Part shown: positions 10,085 through 21,680 of the stretch, one piece after another | How the letters are laid out: the number at the start of each line of letters is the position of its first letter | Position numbering within the stretch: the stretch's first letter is position 1 | Source: Leuctra nigra | Taxonomy: Eukaryota > Arthropoda > Insecta > Plecoptera > Leuctridae | Direction: 5' to 3' | Assembly: GCA_934045905.1 (NCBI GenBank) | Contig: OW203762.1 | Coordinates: 52,477,411 to 52,541,410, forward strand | DNA length: 64,000 nucleotides | The notes under the pieces: generated by a model | The model's database searches: none | Told to the model about the DNA's origin: nothing | What the model saw: only the letters and a program-made list of their open reading frames with translations | Made by a program: the position numbers and the translations under genes

Positions 10085-10830
10085 AGCTTACTACTCAATC
10101 GTCTTAAAGTAACTAGGAAAACGCTCAGTATAACGCGTTGATGAACGAGCACCGATACGCGCAACATCTCGAACCGAAATTTCGGAACGCACAAAAACGT
10201 AATACGTATCCATATTGAATTGCAATAAGATCCGCTCAATCGACATTAAAGTCCTGTTTTTAATTGAAACTGGAATAACCATCCATACACTCTGGTTATA
10301 TATAAAGAAAACCAGATCCAAGCTGCATTGGAATATCCATTCGTTTCGATCCATGCATGTCTGACACCCTCCTAATTCAAACAGCTAAAAATGTCAACAA
10401 GTACATACTTTCTTGACCGATTGGGCTGAAATTTTGTAAAATAAGAGAAAATTGTAGTTTTAATAGCTATGCAAAATTGATATTGATCTGACCATTCTAA
10501 TGTTTCAATCAATTAGGAGAAATGTATTTAAATTTAACAAATGAGAGGATTTAGCTGAAATGTATATCCCTTAATTATGTGATGGCCTCAAAACTGTGAA
10601 AAATGTCGATTCGATAGGTCAAAAGATGTGAGCTACAGGCCATTTCCAATGTTCATCCAATCAGATGGCAGCGCTCAAAAACAATAAGCTACTAAGATAG
10701 AATAATATTAGTATGTGTGCAAAATTTCGGCTCGATCGGAAACCCAATGTGACATGTGGCGTCCAAAAACAAAAAAGGAAAAAGTGTCTAAAAGTGCCAA
10801 ATGGAGACGTTTAAATCTAAGTATAAAATT
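10085..10830 (+). repeat. Dispersed repeat family A, copy 2 (near full length)
   Basis: It opens with AAAACGCTCAGTATAACGCG at 10120-10139, shared almost exactly with 34698 onwards and less well with 32600 onwards. It continues through the CCATATTGAATTG block (10211), the ATGAGAGGATTTAGCTGAAA block (10542) and the TGTGCAAAATTTCGGCTCGA block (10716). The length of about 700 bases agrees with copies at 32.6 and 34.7 kb. Confidence 0.65.
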
Positions 10831-13280
10831 TTTCGTTTAAAAACAACAACAATTTGTAAATTTGTCCGTGTAAATTAGAGTATCTTTCATTAACTCCGTC
10901 CAAGCTGAAATTTTTACTGTAATTAAAAAGTCCGGTAATCCCTGCAACTGTGTTTAAAGTGTAATTATAAAGCTGCCTCAGGTCCGGCCGAGGGTCGAGT
11001 CGGGATTAGAGCTGTTGCCTAATCGACTGTATTGACCTTGCTGACCTCTCGGACACAACCAACTCCGCTGGACGTGACGAGCCAGGATCAGATTCTCTCA
11101 AAACCCACGCCTCTTGAAGGTACTTTGATCAACTATTTCTCATCTTCGGATTGTAAGATTGGATGTTATCAAATATAGCAATATTTTTGGACGGTTCACA
11201 ACTTTAATTTATAAAAAATCTCAATATTTTAATCACTTTTCAGTGAGTGTTTCGAGAAATCGAAACAATATTTCTTCTGATGAAGATAACTAAATGAATA
11301 GTGATTGAAATATTGCTATTTTGCATAAACTAAAGTTTGTGAAACGTCCAAAAATATTGCTTTATTGGAGTGTACATTTGTTGGAGGGAATGATTATATC
11401 GACCATCCCTCCTTCTCTGCTTTCTTTGTGTTGCAATTTTCAAATCATTATAATTTGATTCACTTGAACGACTTTAGCAAGCTTCGTAAAGTCTGCATTC
11501 TAGCCTGTCGACTGCTCCTTGGTCGTCAGTAATTCTGAGGCATCTTCCCAAGACAATAGGCAGCGTGTTTAGACAACAGATGGCACTGTAAAAAGTACAG
11601 ACAGAGCCACCTAATCTGTGGGAAGGAAGCTTACCTTTTGGCAAGGCGTCCAAGTCGCTGCAGTTATATGTTATGTTGCTGCACATATTACGCATTATCA
11701 ATTCTTAAAATTTACACATGTTTATCTAATGTTTATTCGCCTACAAAATATTAATAATAAAGTGTTCACAATTTCACTGAATCTGATCACAATATTAATT
11801 TGCGCGACTTAGTTTGATTCCGAAATATTTTGAGTACATTTGTTGACATCTGATCGGTTGCTAGGTCACGGCCAATGAGAAATAAAACAGTTGACGATCT
11901 TCCCACAAAAGTTGCTAATTTCTCTCACTCGTGGCGAACTCTCGGTGCCTATTGTTCTCCGTCTTTAATCTTGCAGTGCCTTGTTACCTACAACAATTAC
12001 CGCACGCATCTTGTCGATGTAAATGTTTTGACAATTAATGTTATACAAGCGTCAACATTCCAACGTAAACTTACTTCAGACTCTCAACAATGCGCGTTCA
12101 AGGCGTCGACTTTGTTGGACGTATTACAGAGATTTTGATGGATCTTACTGTTGCTTTCTCGTAAATAAAAATGTGTAGCTTGATTTTAAGTGCTGAAGAG
12201 ATCTTAAGATAAACTTACAAATAGCACCATTATTCGTCGTCAAACTCCGCCTCCACTTAGTTTGAATGTTCGTTCGTTTGACAATAGATTGACAAAGACA
12301 AATGCACGGCAGTTAGTTGTGAGCCTTTATCTGCTACAACTGCGCTCTGGAAGTTTAGTCTCAGTGGATTGCCGATAATTACCTGATGCACAGTCGACTT
12401 CACGCTGAGAAAACGTTAAAAGTATTATCAACCTCAAAGTTACATCGAGTCATGCTCGGAATCTCAACTCAAACACAACTGATCCACGAGAAAATAATTC
12501 CCACGAGATATTTATCGGATAATTATTAATGATTTATGTAATTAATAAACTTCGGCAAATTATGACAGAACGATGTGAAGGAATTTCATCCACAGCGGCT
12601 CTATTGTGTATGAACCCTGAATGCAACTAGCAGCAAATCCACTGGATCCAGGACAATGCCGTTGCCGTTCGGATCAAGTCTCGGAATGGATATAAATGGA
12701 GGCATATTTGTTTAACTTAACAATGTCGACAGGACTTCATGCAAACAACCAAGGGCTAAAGAGAGCTCTGCACAAGAGCAGAAGAAAGCTCTACGAGTGA
12801 GAACCAAATATCCAACTCGAGGTCTAAGTCTCGCAAGCCAGCTAAAGAAGAAATATGCAAGCCTCTGCGAATCACGCTTTGTCTGTACTTCATTTGAGTA
12901 ACTTTACATATACAGTCCTAAATTGCTTCTTTAAGCTCAAGCTGTCATAATAGAAATTAAGTTTGCACCATTATGTTAGATGGATAATTCATTCATTAAT
13001 GTTATGAATCGAGTGCATTTCTCCATAAAATAAGCTCTTAACTGCGCTTGCATCTTGATTTATTAAGATAGTAAATGCTGGCAAGATTTCCATTTTGTTC
13101 GTACATTTATATTAGCTTCATTATGCTTTGTGATGTCCATCTCCAGTCTCAGCTCCAAGTTAAGAGAAATGAACGGCTGCATGAATTGTGAGGAAAACCT
13201 CGAGACAAATTTGGTTCTCATTCTCGTGTTTCTCTTACATATCATAGTTTCAGCCTTAGAATTGGTGAAGTAAGAACATA
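10831..13280. other. No confident gene
   Basis: Mostly anonymous sequence. AAAAG|GTAAGC at about 11637 on the minus strand is a good donor after a protein-like ITYNCSDLDALPK frame, but no matching acceptor or neighbouring exon could be fixed. The plus-strand frame at 11875-12138 has no recognisable feature. Confidence 0.35.
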
Positions 13281-14406
13281 TCCCAGAAAAAACACTCCGT
13301 GTAAAAATACCAGCCAAGTCTCTTTAACTATAAAAAAAATAGAAGAAATCTAAAAATTCAGCACTGAAAAGGAGTGATATCAAAAAAGGAGCCAAGTCAA
13401 CGAATTTTCCAAATTTTAATCGTACCATTGAAATAAAAATATCAACCCCCGAGAAATACTTAAAAAAAGGACTTGGCGCATCGTTTTTTTAAAGACACTT
13501 TTCTATCCTAAAAGTATAGGAAGAACTCTACAAGTATATTTTCCTGAGTATTTCACATTCATTATCGACGAATCATACTACGTTTTAATATAACTAGTAC
13601 TCTTACCTACTGGCAGTTTTGGTATTTTGTCAATATTCAGAGGAAATAAACGGATAAACGAATAACGAATAAACGGAAGCGGCCTAGTCTATTCGTTATT
13701 GCCACTATTTCTAGGGTCATATTAATCAATCATACTTCTCAATATCGTGACTGAGGGAAATAGCGAAAGCGCTCATTACAAGAAGGCCGTCAATGAGATT
13801 TGTATAAGTGACTAGTGCACTGAGCCATGCTGCTCAAATAATTACTGACTAGATTTTTATCTAAAGTAATACGTTATGTAATTTATGAATTTTTTTGGTA
13901 TAAAATGTTAATTAATAGCAATTAATTACACGGCGAGAAGGTTCAAAGTATAATGCTGTAGTAGGTATGTTGATGTACCCACAAAACTATAGGTACCTAC
14001 CAATCACAAACACAACTGTTCTGTATTTATTGCTTGTAAGACAATGCTATGTTTCTTTGCGTACTTATATTTAAATTTAAAATATTTTACAGAATGTTCA
14101 ATATTTAATTTGAAAGTTTTGTCCCAATTTTTCTAGGCATTTCTGAACTACGTAGTATGTGAGTGGCATAAGCTTAAGAATAGAAAAATGTCTTTAAAAA
14201 AACGATGCGCCAAGTCCTTTTTTTAAGTATTTCTCGGGGGTTGATATTTTTATTTCAATGGTACGATTAAAATTTGGAAAATTCGTTGACTTGGCTCCTT
14301 TTTTGATATCACTCCTTTTCAGTGCTGAATTTTTAGATTTCTTCTATTTTTTTTTATAGTTAAAGAGACTTGGCTGGTATTTTTACACGGAGTGTTTTTT
14401 CTGGGA
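13281..14406. mobile_element. Non-autonomous DNA element with about 230-bp terminal inverted repeats, TA-flanked
   Basis: The left end (TCCCAGAAAAAACACTCCGT at 13281-13300) and right end (complement, ending at 14406) are near-perfect inverted copies for about 230 bases. TA stands on each side (13279-13280 and 14407-14408), as left by Tc1/mariner-type transposition. The octamer GACTTGGC or its complement recurs three times in each arm. The 670-base centre has no open frame. Arm identity is high, so insertion or gene conversion is recent. Confidence 0.85.
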
Positions 14407-14419
14407 TATCACTTCTTTT

Positions 14420-15300
14420 GTTAGTTTATTCATACAGCTTGTAGCACATGTCCGAGCAGGGACTAATTTCTTTAAAAAAATACGCCTCAACCGATTTGGT
14501 TACTATGAAAAGTTGCGTTTGGTATAAGATGAAAATGATTATCCAAGAAGAATAGCTTAAGTTTCGTTATAATCGATCCAGCCGTTTTCGATACATGACG
14601 TCACTTCCGGTTTTGAAATAGCGGCCGAATTCCGGTATAGGTAATAAGAAAACAATCTAGTTTTATCTAGTTGATACCTTCATGAACGACCATCTGAATT
14701 CCTAATCCCTATATTTCCGTAAAATCGGTCATGCCGTTTGTAATATATGACGTCACTTCCGGTTTCATTTAGTGGTTCCTGCCGCCATTTCCGGTACCAT
14801 TAATTTATTTATTCATTTTTCACAATTGATTTTTAAAATAAATAGCAGAATGAATACGCAGGAGCTAGTTCAGTTGCAATCGGTACAGGCGTTTTAGATA
14901 TATGACGTCACTTCCGGTTTCAGGAATGGCGGCCGAGAACACTGCTACCTTGAATATATAAATTGTATTGTCTATGTTACAATGTAAGTTAATTATGTAC
15001 GTATTTTAAGTATAATTTGTTGAAATAAGTTAAATATTGCGTATTTATGACGTCACTTCCGGTTTAGAAAATAAGAAAATAATATTTTTTTTATTGATAC
15101 TTCATATAGATGACCATCTAAATCGAATGGCGCTAATTTCGTTCTAATCGGTCCAGACGTTTTTGAGTTATGACGTCACTTCCGGTTTCAAAATGGCGGC
15201 TTCCGGTTGGTTTTATAAAAAGGCACCTCAGACGCCAAAAGTGCACATGTGGTAAAAATTTCAGGTCGATCGGTTCAGCCGTTTAGGCTGTGGCGGTGAT
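14420..15300 (+). repeat. About 150-bp degenerate tandem repeat, each copy with a CRE-ETS composite
   Basis: TGACGTCACTTCCGGTTT occurs intact five times, with the CRE starting at 14596, 14748, 14903, 15048 and 15171 (spacings 152, 155, 145 and 123). Each is preceded by a degenerate 'TTTCGTTATAATCGGTCCAGACGTTTT' theme (variants differ). Four are followed by an ATGGCGGC-like block on either strand. The copies have diverged strongly between these cores. The last block (15255-15290) resembles the end of dispersed family A. Confidence 0.85.
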
Positions 15301-15376
15301 AGCGACGTTTCGTGATATCATCAGAATCATCATCATCTTCAGAATCAGAAAGTGGTGTAATTTCACTGTTTTCTCG
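15275..15376 (-). CDS. Acidic open-frame fragment cut by an assembly gap
   Basis: Reading leftwards from the gap edge, the minus strand gives RENSEITPLSDSEDDDDSDD followed by ITKRRYHRHSLNG and a stop. The run of Asp/Glu followed by a basic patch is typical of nuclear proteins and of the N-terminal parts of some transposases. Only 33 residues are visible, so it could also be chance translation of an ATCATC-rich tract. Confidence 0.25.
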   Translation of the reverse strand, partial: RENSEITPLSDSEDDDDSDDITKRRYHRHSLNG

Positions 15377-15576
15377 NNNNNNNNNNNNNNNNNNNNNNNN
15401 NNNNNNNNNNNNNNNNNNNNNNNNNNNNNNNNNNNNNNNNNNNNNNNNNNNNNNNNNNNNNNNNNNNNNNNNNNNNNNNNNNNNNNNNNNNNNNNNNNNN
15501 NNNNNNNNNNNNNNNNNNNNNNNNNNNNNNNNNNNNNNNNNNNNNNNNNNNNNNNNNNNNNNNNNNNNNNNNNNNN
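15377..15576. other. Assembly gap, 200 N
   Basis: Exactly 200 undetermined bases, the same length as the gap at 45108-45307, so the size is a placeholder. It truncates the left arm of a fold-back element. Confidence 1.
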
Positions 15577-16041
15577 TTTTGAGATGTAGTCCAGAACATT
15601 TCGTATTTCGCCTTGCTCCGCTAAAGTGTTGCAAACGGAAGCGAGCGGGAATCGCACGGTTCGTCATAGCGTTTTTTTGAAATATTGTCTTCCCACTAAA
15701 TAATTTTAAAAAATCAGATAGTAACGACCCATTACAGCCTAATAGACTAAATAATGCCGCATACTGGAGTATTTTATTACCTCTGGTGCGACCTCAAAGT
15801 GTTAAATACGATTATTATTTATTATTTTACTAAAAATATCGTATTTAACACTTTGAGGTCATACCAGAGGTCATAATGAACTCCAGTTTGCGGCATTATT
15901 TAGTCTATTAAGCTGTTATGGGTCGTTACTATCTGATTTTTTAAAATTATTTAGTGGGAAGACAATATTTCAAAAAAACGCTCTGACGAATCGTGCGATT
16001 TCCGCTCGCTTCCGTTTGCCTCTTAGGACTACATCTCAAAA
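15577..16041. mobile_element. Fold-back element (about 200-bp arms, 25-base loop)
   Basis: The arm 15577-15812 is complementary to 15838-16041, with the loop at 15813-15837. Pairing is near perfect near the loop (CTCAAAGTGTTAAATACGAT and its complement). The left arm carries an extra piece of about 30 bases near 15596-15630. The left end runs into the gap. The element ends only about 80 bases from the receptor exon at 16127-16310, inside its downstream intron. Confidence 0.8.
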
Positions 16042-16126
16042 TACAAGTTACACGATCGATAAGTAGATCTAGTAATTTGCTGGAGTCGATAACCACATGC
16101 GTTTGCTTTGATCTCTATCTACTCAC

Positions 16127-16310
16127 TTGAAGAAGTAGGTGTCGTTGCTGTAGCCGAAGAAGGGTACGGTGTAAGTCAACATCCAGATGTTCCCGCCGCC
16201 GCAATCGTAATACGGTTTGCTCCATTTGCCGTCGTCGTACGTGACGCTTAGGATCTCGTCTGGGACACGCGTCGTGTGCGCAGACTCGTTGTACGTGTAC
16301 GTGTTGTAAC
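16127..16310 (-). CDS. Exon of a GPR158/179-like Cache-domain receptor
   Basis: This 184-base minus-strand exon is bounded by CAG acceptor (16311-16313) and a consensus GTGAGT donor (16126-16121). It reads YNTYTYNESAHTTRVPDEIL, then SVTYDDGKWSKPYYDCGGGN, then IWMLTYTVPFFGYSNDTYFF, with strong G/C at third codon positions. The pattern W-S-x-P-Y-x-x-C, then W-(x)2-T, then a Gly and an Phe-rich end is what I know from the double-Cache ectodomain of GPR158/GPR179 (Drosophila relatives include smog). That domain binds ligand outside the cell, ahead of the 7TM region. Family identity is from memory of the motif and not from a search. Neighbouring exons are not recognised with confidence. The acceptor side has been tandemly multiplied into an 89-bp array (16264-17770). 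Confidence 0.65.
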
Positions 16311-17770
16311 CTGCGACAACATCACAATCAACACTCGCTCTCGCATGTACATGACACGCGTCGTGTGCGCAGACTCGTTGTACGTGTACGTGTTGTAACC
16401 TGCGACAACATCACAATCAACACTCGCTCTCGCATGTACATGACACGCGTCGTGTGCGCAGACTCGTTGTACGTGTACGTGTTGTAACCTGCGACAACAT
16501 CACAATCAACACTCGCTCTCGCATGTACATGACACGCGTCGTGTGCGCAGACTCGTTGTACGTGTACGTGTTGTAACCTGCGACAACATCACAATCAACA
16601 CTCGCTCTCGCATGTACATGACACGCGTCGTGTGCGCAGACTCGTTGTACGTGTACGTGTTGTAACCTGCGACAACATCACAATCAACACTCGCTCTCGC
16701 ATGTACATGACACGCGTCGTGTGCGCAGACTCGTTGTACGTGTACGTGTTGTAACCTGCGACAACATTACAATCAACACTCGCTCTCGCATGTACATGAC
16801 ACGCGTCGTGTGCGCAGACTCGTTGTACGTGTACGTGTTGTAACCTGCGACAACATCACAATCAACACTCGCTCTCGCATGTACATGACACGCGTAGTGT
16901 GCGCAGACTCGTTGTACGTGTACGTGTTGAATCATGCGACAACATCACAATCAACACTCGCTCTCGCATGTACATGACACGCGTCGTGTGCGCAGACTCG
17001 TTGTACGTGTACGTGTTGAATCCTGCGACAACATCACAATCAACACTCGCTCTCGCATGTACATGACACGCGTCGTGTGCGCAGACTCGTTGTACGTGTA
17101 CGTGTTGTAACCTGCGACAACATCACAATCAACACTCGCTCTCGCATGTACATGACACGCGTCGTGTGCGCAGACTCGTTGTACGTGTACGTGTTGTAAC
17201 CTGCGACAACATCACAATCAACACTCGCTCTCGCATGTACATGACACGCGTCGTGTGCGCAGACTCGTTGTACGTGTACGTGTTGTAACCTGCGACAACA
17301 TCACAATCAACACTCGCTCTCGCATGTACATGACACGCGTCGTGTGCGCAGACTCGTTGTACGTGTACGTGTTGTAACCTGCGACAACATCACAATCAAC
17401 ACTCGCTCTCGCATGTACATGACACGCGTCGTGTGCGCAGACTCGTTGTACGTGTACGTGTTGTAACCTGCGACAACATCACAATCAACACTCGCTCTCG
17501 CATGTACATGACACGCGTCGTGTGCGCAGACTCGTTGTACGTGTACGTGTTGTAACCTGCGACAACATCACAATCAACACTCGCTCTCGCATGTACATGA
17601 CACGCGTCGTGTGCGCAGACTCGTTGTACGTGTACGTGTTGTAACCTGCGACAACATCACAATCAACACTCGCTCTCGCATGTACATGACACGCGTCGTG
17701 TGCGCAGACTCGTTGTACGTGTACGTGTTGTAACCTGCGACAACATCACAATCAACACTCGCTCTCGCAT
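16264..17770. repeat. 89-bp satellite, 17 copies, built from the receptor exon's 3' splice junction
   Basis: Units start every 89 bases from 16264 (16264, 16353, 16442 ... 17688) and are almost identical. On the minus strand each unit is 42 bases of intron end (including TGTTGTCGCAG) plus the first 47 bases of the exon (GTTACAACACG onwards). The copy at 16264-16310 is the start of the real exon. Variants are few: the unit ending near 16935 lost the AG, the next changed the first exon bases, and single changes occur at 16766 and 16895. Confidence 0.95.
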
Positions 17771-20735
17771 TTATATTGTAAATGTATACATCTAATGCTG
17801 GAATCTGACGACAGACAGATAAAAGTATGCAGGAGCCATGCATTTCTGAGCGTTAACAAAAGTAGATCGCTCGTATAGTGGAATGCTTCAAAGGAGAGCT
17901 GTAAAACTTTTATGTAATAAAATGTAAATGTTTTAGAATGTATATCCTATAATTATGGCAATACTTGAATTTTAATGAAATACGAAGCTACCGCTACGAG
18001 TAATGTCGTTAATACTTTAGACGTTGAGAGCTTAAAGTAATTACCTCTGACTCATAATCTATAATTATGAACCGATTTACATAATAGGTATTCATCAAGA
18101 ACCTTTCAATATCGATTATAAAATGCATTTTCAACTCGTTTTTTTTTATAAAATCACGCGCAAAGATGAAAGTTAGAATTTGAAGAGACATCTGACTAGA
18201 GCTTTAATAGCAAACTTTAAGTTTATTGAATTGAAAGCCTTCATTAAAACAAGTGTAGAAGGCAAAGTAAATAATACCCTTGACTTAAGTACAGTTGACA
18301 GGAACGAGTTTTGGGCAGCCGCCAACACTGTGCGGTCAACCATCGCAAAGCAAGCACTTGGAGACCAATTACGATTTTCTTCCACACCAATTAGCTACTC
18401 TCTTCCAACCATTAATCTCAGACGATGATATTAATTAATCTTCTTCATCATTCATTAATATCAGCATGAAAGCTTGCTATTATAATAAAAAGAAAATAAT
18501 CGATCCCTCTTCTGCCACCAAATGTAAAACTACTGCTGTTTTTTCCACGTGAACTAAAATGTTGCGAATTCGTAATATCCAAAACAAATTAGATAAATAA
18601 TTAATCAATGTCTGGTCTTGGACGCCACTCAATATTTAGTACTAGACAGATTAATTAAATGTTTTTTTCCTTCTCACTTTTATCTTTTAAAATTGACCAA
18701 TATGCAATACGTGCTATATGCGGACGGAAGGAAACAACCTGATAATAACATGGACCAACACTTCCACGCAATGCGTTTGTTTCACTTGGTTGTTTGATGT
18801 GAACGTTGGTTGTAGAAACTATGCGGGTCGCGAATATTTTTTTGGCAAAGCCTGCATTAATGGGAGAAAATGTGAATTGTTTAAAATTCCAGTTTTAACA
18901 TTTTGAGTGAAATATATGTTTGATAGAACTAGATTATGTTTTCGAATGTCTTTCCCAATAGCTCTGCCGCGGTTCGGAGTCGTGAATTTCTTTAGAGTAA
19001 AAATGTTGGAGTTTTTAATTCGAAATGGAGCATATTTTCTTAATAGGTCTTAATGCCTCAACCTATTGCATTGAGGCATGAATATAAAATACACTCTGTA
19101 TCAGAATTATACATCTTTTTACCAGAAAATATCTCGCGGGTCTCATAGAAGACTTCGTCCAACACACAAACACACCTCATTGTTGCATTACTTTGAGGTC
19201 TGTCAGACGCCTTGATCGGGAAATAATGAATAGCACAGATATTACCACACTAAAAGTGGAATTATATTGATTGGAAGGAGAGATTTCAAATACTTGAGAT
19301 TGAGCCATAGATAAGATTATTTTTTAATGTTGCTGCACTGTATGTTGGAGACCTGAACTGATCAGACGAGGAGAAGTGAAACCCCAGAGAGTTCCGCTGA
19401 GTTCCGCTGTGATAAAATATTAAGATTCAACTTAATTTTCTAGCCGGCCTGCAGACTATGTTTAGGGAAAATATTAAATAAGAAAATTACATTTCGTACA
19501 TTTGAAGAAACAAAATCCTAAAAAATTAGCGAATTTGCAACCCTAGTTATTAAATAATGCACATGTTTTCGTTGGCCATGAGTGCTGCCAAGACTTGAGA
19601 ATGTTACTGAAGTAGATGCTTTAAGATGGAATGGCCCTGGGCATGTCTCATTCCACACTCTAATTTACCTTATGATGAAATAATTATTCACCGTCTTTGA
19701 CGAGTTTGTTCTTTACTAATCTCCAAGTACTTAGCACTGATTGCATCTTTTCCCAGCTAATGCCGGGACAACATGTAGGTACGGGTTTTACTAGGCCCAC
19801 ATGGCCTAAGGCCAAGAAGAATATTTGAAGTTTACTTGTTTGGGGTGATATTAAAAATGGGATTCTCTTTCGTCGACTTCGATACATAAGAATCTTCTTT
19901 CTCGAGAATTAAATATCAACTAAGAATTGATATATGACTTCTTTCCAAAACACAGAATACTTCTTATTTTGAATTAAAAAGAAACAAATAAGTGCTTATA
20001 TTTGCATTCAACTTCTACGATGATTGAGAAGAAGAACCACGCGTAGACTCAGAGTCAAGAAAAGTGGAATCGGAACTTTTAAATCAATCCCAAGTTTTAT
20101 ATTGATATTAAAGTAAAAACTTATTTCTATGAAGGAACGATAGAAAGTTAGATGCCATTGTTCCTCTTCCACTTGTTTCATTAGTTTTGAGAATTCATTA
20201 TGGTCTTCTCCACAGGCATTCGTTCGTTTGTTCATCGGACATTTCTGTTATTCACGCATAGAAAGTTGCACTTGGTGGGCGAAAATGTCTTTTAAACAAG
20301 TTTTTAGACACAAAAATGATAAAAAGAACGAAGTAATGCAAAGTGCTCTTGATGGAATGACAAACCTATTGTGACAGTTTATAAATTCCGTCTTATATAT
20401 TTTTGTATGCATAACAACTGTAATTTTCATTTTATTTTGAACTAGAGGTTCAGTCATAGAACCTCTATGGTTCGGTATTTAGAAAACCTCTCTATTGTTC
20501 GGTATTTAGAAAATTGAACACTGCTATGTTCACCAGCAGATATTTTAATTGTTTGTTAATGAAATAATGTTAATGTACAGTATTATCGTTTGACTGCCCA
20601 CTAGGACTAGCGACTAACGTGCTTGGTCATTGCGTTATCAAATAGTATCATGTTCATCTTTTCATCGTAATACTTTGCATTTCTTGGTGCGTTGTGAGAT
20701 CGAGAATGTTGTGCATGATGCATGATCACCTACTC
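17771..20735. other. No confident gene
   Basis: The plus-strand open frame at 18180-18428 contains a protein-like stretch (RNEFWAAANTVRSTIAKQAL) but has no good splice signals and no homology I recognise. 19.0-20.7 kb is anonymous. A short direct repeat of GTTCGGTATTTAGAAAA lies at about 20470-20515. Confidence 0.35.
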
Positions 20736-21533
20736 GTGTGGATGTCTGTGTGGATGTCTGTGTGGATGTCTGTGTGGATGTCTGCGTGGATGTCTGTGTG
20801 GATGTCTGCGTGGATGTCTGTGTGGATGTCTGTGTGGCTGTATGCGTGGATGTCTGTGTGGATGTCTGCGTGGATGTCTGTGTGGATGTCTGTGTGGATG
20901 TCTGTCTGTGTGGATGTCTGCGTGGATGTCTGTGTGGATGTCTGTGTGGATGTCTGTGTGGATGTCTGTGTGGATGTCTGCGTGGATGTCTGTGTGGATG
21001 TCTGTGTGGCTGTATGCGTGGATGTCTGTGTGGATGTCCGCGTGGATGTCTGTGTGGATGTCTGTCTGTGTGGATGTCTGCGTGGATGTCTGTGTGGATG
21101 TCTGTGTAGATGTCTGTGTGGATGTCTGTGTGGATGTCTGTCTGGATGTCTGCGTGGATGTCTGTGTGGATGTCTGTGCGGATGTCTGTGCGGATGTCTG
21201 TGTGGATGTCTGTGTGGATGTCTGTGTGGATGTCTGTGCGGATGTCTGTGTGGATGTCTGTGTGGATGTCTGTGTGGATGTATGTGTGGATGTCTGCGTG
21301 GATGTCTGTGTGGATGTCTGTGTGGATGTCTGTGTGGATGTCTGTGTGGATGTCTGTGTGGATGTCTGTGTGGATGTCTGTGTGGATGTCTGTGTGGATG
21401 TCTGTGTGGATGTCTGTGTGGATGTCTGTGTGGATGTCTGTGTGGATGTCTGTGTGGATGTCTGTGTGGATGTCTGCGTGGATGTCTGTGTGGATGTCTG
21501 TGTGGATGTCTGTGTGGATGTCTTTGTGGATGC
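20736..21533. repeat. 12-bp minisatellite (TGTGTGGATGTC)n, about 66 units
   Basis: About 800 bases of the 12-base unit with occasional T-to-C variants (GCGTGGATGTC), GGCTGTATGCG units and short TCTG insertions. Because 12 is a multiple of three and no unit frame contains a stop, long open frames exist on both strands (HTDI, HRHP, QTST, CVDV, VWMS, CGCL repeats). None has an independent sign of being a gene. Confidence 0.95.
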
Positions 21534-21680
21534 GGTGGGTGACAGGTCGAGGCGAAGAGCCGTCAACACTACGGTTCGAATCGACATTATTCAAGTTAGA
21601 TGTGACACTCAACGTTTGGCGTTTCGAATTGGAGATTGGCAGAAGCTTTCGATGGCCTGAACGTTTTATATCAGTAATAT

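Noticed and set aside
16684..17843. Minus-strand frames of 83 and 89 codons in the 89-bp array
   Set aside because: These are readings through the duplicated exon-intron junction; their first part copies the real exon and the rest is intron read in shifted frames.
18180..18428. 82-codon plus-strand frame as a gene
   Set aside because: Some protein-like residues but no supporting start context, splice sites or family resemblance; an overlapping minus-strand frame is equally open.
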